A stretch of DNA of 64,000 nucleotides. Source: an uncultured Clostridia bacterium. Its GTDB lineage: Bacteria; Bacillota; Clostridia; UMGS1810. Below the pieces are notes generated by a model. The model did not search any database, had not been told where the DNA came from, and was given only the letters and a program-made list of their open reading frames with translations. Made by a program: the position numbers and the translations under genes. Shown piece by piece: positions 61,658 through 64,000 of this stretch (the first letter of the stretch is position 1; the number at the start of each line of letters is the position of its first letter). Location: positions 124,001 to 188,000 of the forward strand of contig CAKSPF010000001.1 of NCBI GenBank assembly GCA_934481345.1. Direction: 5' to 3'.

Positions 61658-62083
61658 TTACAAATTTATGTTTACTATCATTTCTACAGTAGTTCCCACG
61701 CCGACCTTCGTATCAATATTAATATAATCAGTATATTTACGCATATTCGGCAGTCCCATACCGGCGCCGAAACCAAGTTCGCGCACCTGATCGGTCGCTG
61801 TGGAATACCCTTCGGTCATGGCAAGGTCAATGTTTTTTATACCCGGACCTCTGTCACGCAGAAACATGTGTATTTCCTCCGGCGATATTTCTACATCAAT
61901 GACACCGCCGTTTGCATGAATTACCATATTTATTTCTCCCTCGTACATTGCAATCGTTGCCTTGCGGGCAATCTGAGGGTCAATGCCGAGCTGAGCAAGA
62001 ACTTTCTTTAAATTTCTTGACGCCTCGCCAGCAACCGTGAAATCGCTGCCGTCTACATTATAGCTAAGCTTATATCCGCCCAT
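61658..62083 (-). CDS. GHKL ATPase, anti-sigma factor/serine kinase-like
   Basis: 141-aa soluble ATPase like SpoIIAB/RsbW. N box RKATIAMYEGEINMVIHA, G1 LRDRGPGIKN, G2 ELGFGAGMGLPNMRKY, G3 KVGVGTTVEM. Could phosphorylate or bind a partner of the sensory cluster; no anti-anti-sigma or sigma gene is beside it. Confidence 0.85.
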   Translation of the reverse strand: MGGYKLSYNVDGSDFTVAGEASRNLKKVLAQLGIDPQIARKATIAMYEGEINMVIHANGGVIDVEISPEEIHMFLRDRGPGIKNIDLAMTEGYSTATDQVRELGFGAGMGLPNMRKYTDYINIDTKVGVGTTVEMIVNINL

Positions 62084-62098
62084 ACAACCCCTCCGTTA

Positions 62099-62437
62099 CT
62101 ATTTGTAAAGACCTTTGCTGTACAGCATACCGCATGCCAGGTAGAGCGGCTGTTCTGTAGACATTACGACAATTCCGGATTCTTTTGCCAAATCAATAAT
62201 TTCGGGTGCGGGAATTTTTCCGCGTACAAAAACAATGGCTTTCATATCCATCATTTCTGCCGTTCTTACAACCTGCGGATTTATAAGTCCGGTAAGCAAA
62301 AGCGCCTGGTCCTTAACAAAAGCGAGTACATCGCTCATAAGGTCGCATCCGCAGGCTGCCAGAACCTCTTTATCCATTTTTTCATCACCGCAAAGTGTTT
62401 TTGCAGAAAGAATTTCCTTTACTTCTTTGAGTTTCAT
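62099..62437 (-). CDS. DRTGG-domain protein (first copy)
   Basis: 112-aa DRTGG protein. Seen: ACGCDLMSDVLAFVKDQALLLTGLINPQVVRTAEMMDMKAIVFVRGKIPAPE. AAGGAGG precedes the ATG at 62437; the longer frame includes promoter sequence. First gene of the five-gene cluster; clearly related in fold to the copy at 60017 but diverged. Confidence 0.8.
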   Translation of the reverse strand: MKLKEVKEILSAKTLCGDEKMDKEVLAACGCDLMSDVLAFVKDQALLLTGLINPQVVRTAEMMDMKAIVFVRGKIPAPEIIDLAKESGIVVMSTEQPLYLACGMLYSKGLYK

Positions 62438-62487
62438 ATTAACCTCCTTGCACAAATTATATATAATTACGTTCATTTTACCGATAC

Positions 62488-62516
62488 ATAATATCACATT
62501 TGCATAAAAAAGTCTA
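62488..62516 (-). promoter_or_regulatory. Promoter of the sensory-hydrogenase cluster
   Basis: On the minus strand TAGACT (62516-62511), 17-bp spacer, TATTAT (62493-62488). Confidence 0.6.
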
Positions 62517-62626
62517 TACCAAACAAAAAAATTTTATAAAACTTTGCATAAAACCCATGACATTTTATATATTTTCAATAAACAGATTATATTAATTTTA
62601 TGCAAGAAAAGAAGCGGAGGATTACA

Positions 62627-63583
62627 GTGGAATATATTTTGACAATTTCAATGTTTGCATTAGGATTGATAATGATTATAAAAGGCGGAGATTTCTTTGT
62701 AGACGCAGCTACATGGATTGCCGAAATATCAGGAATACCGAAATTCATCATCGGAGCAACAATTGTAAGCCTTGCTACCACGCTGCCGGAGCTTGTGGTT
62801 TCTTCAATTGCGGCATACAGATGTATGCCCGACATGGCAGTGGGAAATGCGGTCGGCTCTGTAACCGCAAACTTAGGTCTTATAATGAGCATAGCAATAA
62901 TTTTTATGCCGTCAAAAATCGAACGGAGCAGCATAACATTAAAATCAGCGCTTATGCTTCTTGCGTGCCTTACGATAATGTTTTTTACAAAAAACGGTTT
63001 TTTCGGTACTGTGCCGAGCGGTATACTCGCCATAATTTTTGCCGTTTTTATCGTGGAAAACATTCACAGTGCCTCCTACTGCAAAACATGCGAAAAATTC
63101 AGAATAACTCAAAAGTATGAAATACCGAAAAACATTTTTAAGTTCGCCGCGGGACTTGCCGGAATACTGTTCGGCGCAAATCTGCTTGTAGAATACGGCA
63201 AAATAATTGCACGGGATATCTTAGGCATACCGGAATCCATAATAGCGGTAACAATGGTTGCCGTCGGAACTTCACTTCCGGAGCTTATAACAACTCTTAC
63301 CGCCATTTCAAAGAAAGAAGCGTCGCTTTCCATAGGAAACATTATAGGCGCTAATATAATAGACATGTCTCTTATTCTGCCGGTTTGCTCGGCGATATCA
63401 GGCGGAGCTTTAAGCATTTCACGTCAGGGAATAAATCTTGATCTGCCGTTTTGTCTGGCGGTAACTGCCGTGTCGGCGGTACCTCCCGTGATAAGCGGAA
63501 AGTTTACCCGTTTTCAGGGAGCGGCTTTGCTTATGATATACATATTTTATATGTACTGTCTTATACACGGTATTACTGCATAG
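62627..63583 (+). CDS. CaCA-family sodium/calcium antiporter
   Basis: 318-aa, ten-helix antiporter with two alpha repeats: IIGATIVSLATTLPELVVSS...GNAVGSVTANLGL and VTMVAVGTSLPELITTLTA...GNIIGANIIDMSLIL. Exports calcium in exchange for Na+ or H+ (family YrbG/CaxA-like). GTG at 62627 is chosen since GGAGG ends six bases upstream; the ATG nine codons earlier has no site. Its end overlaps the convergent dGTPase-like gene by 11 bp. Confidence 0.87.
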   Translation: MEYILTISMFALGLIMIIKGGDFFVDAATWIAEISGIPKFIIGATIVSLATTLPELVVSSIAAYRCMPDMAVGNAVGSVTANLGLIMSIAIIFMPSKIERSSITLKSALMLLACLTIMFFTKNGFFGTVPSGILAIIFAVFIVENIHSASYCKTCEKFRITQKYEIPKNIFKFAAGLAGILFGANLLVEYGKIIARDILGIPESIIAVTMVAVGTSLPELITTLTAISKKEASLSIGNIIGANIIDMSLILPVCSAISGGALSISRQGINLDLPFCLAVTAVSAVPPVISGKFTRFQGAALLMIYIFYMYCLIHGITA

Positions 63584-64000
63584 AAATATCGTCAAAGTAT
63601 GAAAAATACTCAATACTTTTTTTGCCCGGGAAAAGGTATTCATACAAATCCACAAGGTAATCATCCGTCATGCTTGCAATATAATCAACAACAATCAGAT
63701 TTTTCTCCGTTTCGGCATAATCTCCGGCATGATAGTATTTTCTCTGCCCATTTATAAAATCAATATGATGTTTGTAAACGGGCGAATTTTTATTTCCGTT
63801 TTCCAGATCTGCAAGCAGTTTTTTATACAAAGCGCAGAAAATCGGTTCGGCTGTTTCGCGCTGTATTTTTGACACCTTTTCGCTAAGATATATCTTGGAA
63901 TAGTTTTCTCTTTTTGCTGTCTGCAAATTTTCAAAGGCTTCATCATCCAGAATAATTGCATCTTTGCCGTAACTGTTTTCTATAATATTTACAATAAGAT
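63573..64000 (-). CDS. dGTPase-like HD phosphohydrolase, C-terminal part (runs off the window)
   Basis: The open frame continues past the window end, so only the last ~142 residues are visible. They resemble the C-terminal region of deoxyguanosinetriphosphate triphosphohydrolase-like proteins: a helical RENYSKIYLSEKV segment and VVDYIASMTDDYLVDLYEYLFPG near the end. The HD motif lies outside. Family membership is likely, substrate unproven. Confidence 0.7.
   Translation of the reverse strand, partial: LIVNIIENSYGKDAIILDDEAFENLQTAKRENYSKIYLSEKVSKIQRETAEPIFCALYKKLLADLENGNKNSPVYKHHIDFINGQRKYYHAGDYAETEKNLIVVDYIASMTDDYLVDLYEYLFPGKKSIEYFSYFDDISMQ

Noticed and set aside
61658..62083. SpoIIAB itself
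   Set aside because: GHKL motifs fit, but there is no spoIIAA or sigF beside it, and the context is the hydrogenase cluster.
54011..62437. Hydrogenase maturation genes (hydE, hydF, hydG)
   Set aside because: None of the products has radical-SAM or HydF GTPase motifs; they must be elsewhere.

Overview
The window reads as chromosome of an anaerobic, endospore-forming Clostridia member, probably Oscillospirales-like and gut-associated (inference). Support: an alpha/beta-type small acid-soluble spore protein, SpoIIP, the germination protease GPR and a SleB-type hydrolase; a T-box on thrS; a bifurcating-type [FeFe] hydrogenase; AT-leaning codon use with strong AGGAGG ribosome sites and SigA-type promoters; and three secreted proteins with the 'copper amine oxidase N-terminal' (stalk) domain typical of Clostridia. 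I saw no phage, insertion sequence or CRISPR array.

Layout. 0.3-5 kb: SleB-like hydrolase, a stalk/SecD-head secreted protein and two divergent MATE exporters, one behind a candidate guanidine-IV riboswitch. 5-7.6 kb: argD-argF-GNAT with an ARG-box-like palindrome. 7.9-10.3 kb: spore genes (SASP, spoIIP, gpr). 10.4-18.5 kb: HD protein, LRR/cohesin-like/stalk protein, DMT permease, acyltransferase, LysM-CAP protein, MATE with a cytidylate kinase-like protein, MFS permease. 18.5-25.6 kb: thrS with T-box and a BMP-type nucleoside ABC transporter. 25.8-34.7 kb: esterase, DMT permease, stalk protein with 39-bp repeats, a cre-controlled sugar isomerase/oxidoreductase pair, azlCD, an Ldh-family dehydrogenase and a beta-helix protein. 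34.9-44 kb: the housekeeping run hprK-ROK kinase-murB-rapZ-yvcK-whiA-dnaE. 44.3-47.6 kb: antiporter, ECF S component, DUF1836, GDPD, tRNA-Thr. 47.6-53.8 kb: complete F1Fo ATP synthase operon atpBEFHAGDC. 54-62.4 kb: an NAD(P)-linked [FeFe] hydrogenase operon with a Rex-type operator, preceded by a five-gene cluster (DRTGG, GHKL ATPase, sensory-type [FeFe] hydrogenase-like protein, DRTGG, PHP). 62.6-64 kb: CaCA antiporter and the C-terminal part of a dGTPase-like protein.

The theme of the right half is redox and energy: the sensory-like cluster sits directly upstream of the catalytic hydrogenase, which a Rex site appears to tie to NADH/NAD+. HprK in the same window fits the cre-like operator upstream of the sugar genes. 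The thrS T-box specifier (ACC) and its UGGA bulge match the anticodon (GGT) and discriminator base (U) of the tRNA-Thr at 47.5 kb.

The strongest candidates for unusual biology are the sensory hydrogenase/DRTGG/PHP/GHKL cluster, a hairpin placed between the Shine-Dalgarno and start of the SASP gene, a terminator between the atp promoter and atpB, the riboswitch-controlled MATE gene, and a 14-bp inverted repeat over the LysM-CAP promoter. All calls come from reading the sequence; no database search was made.
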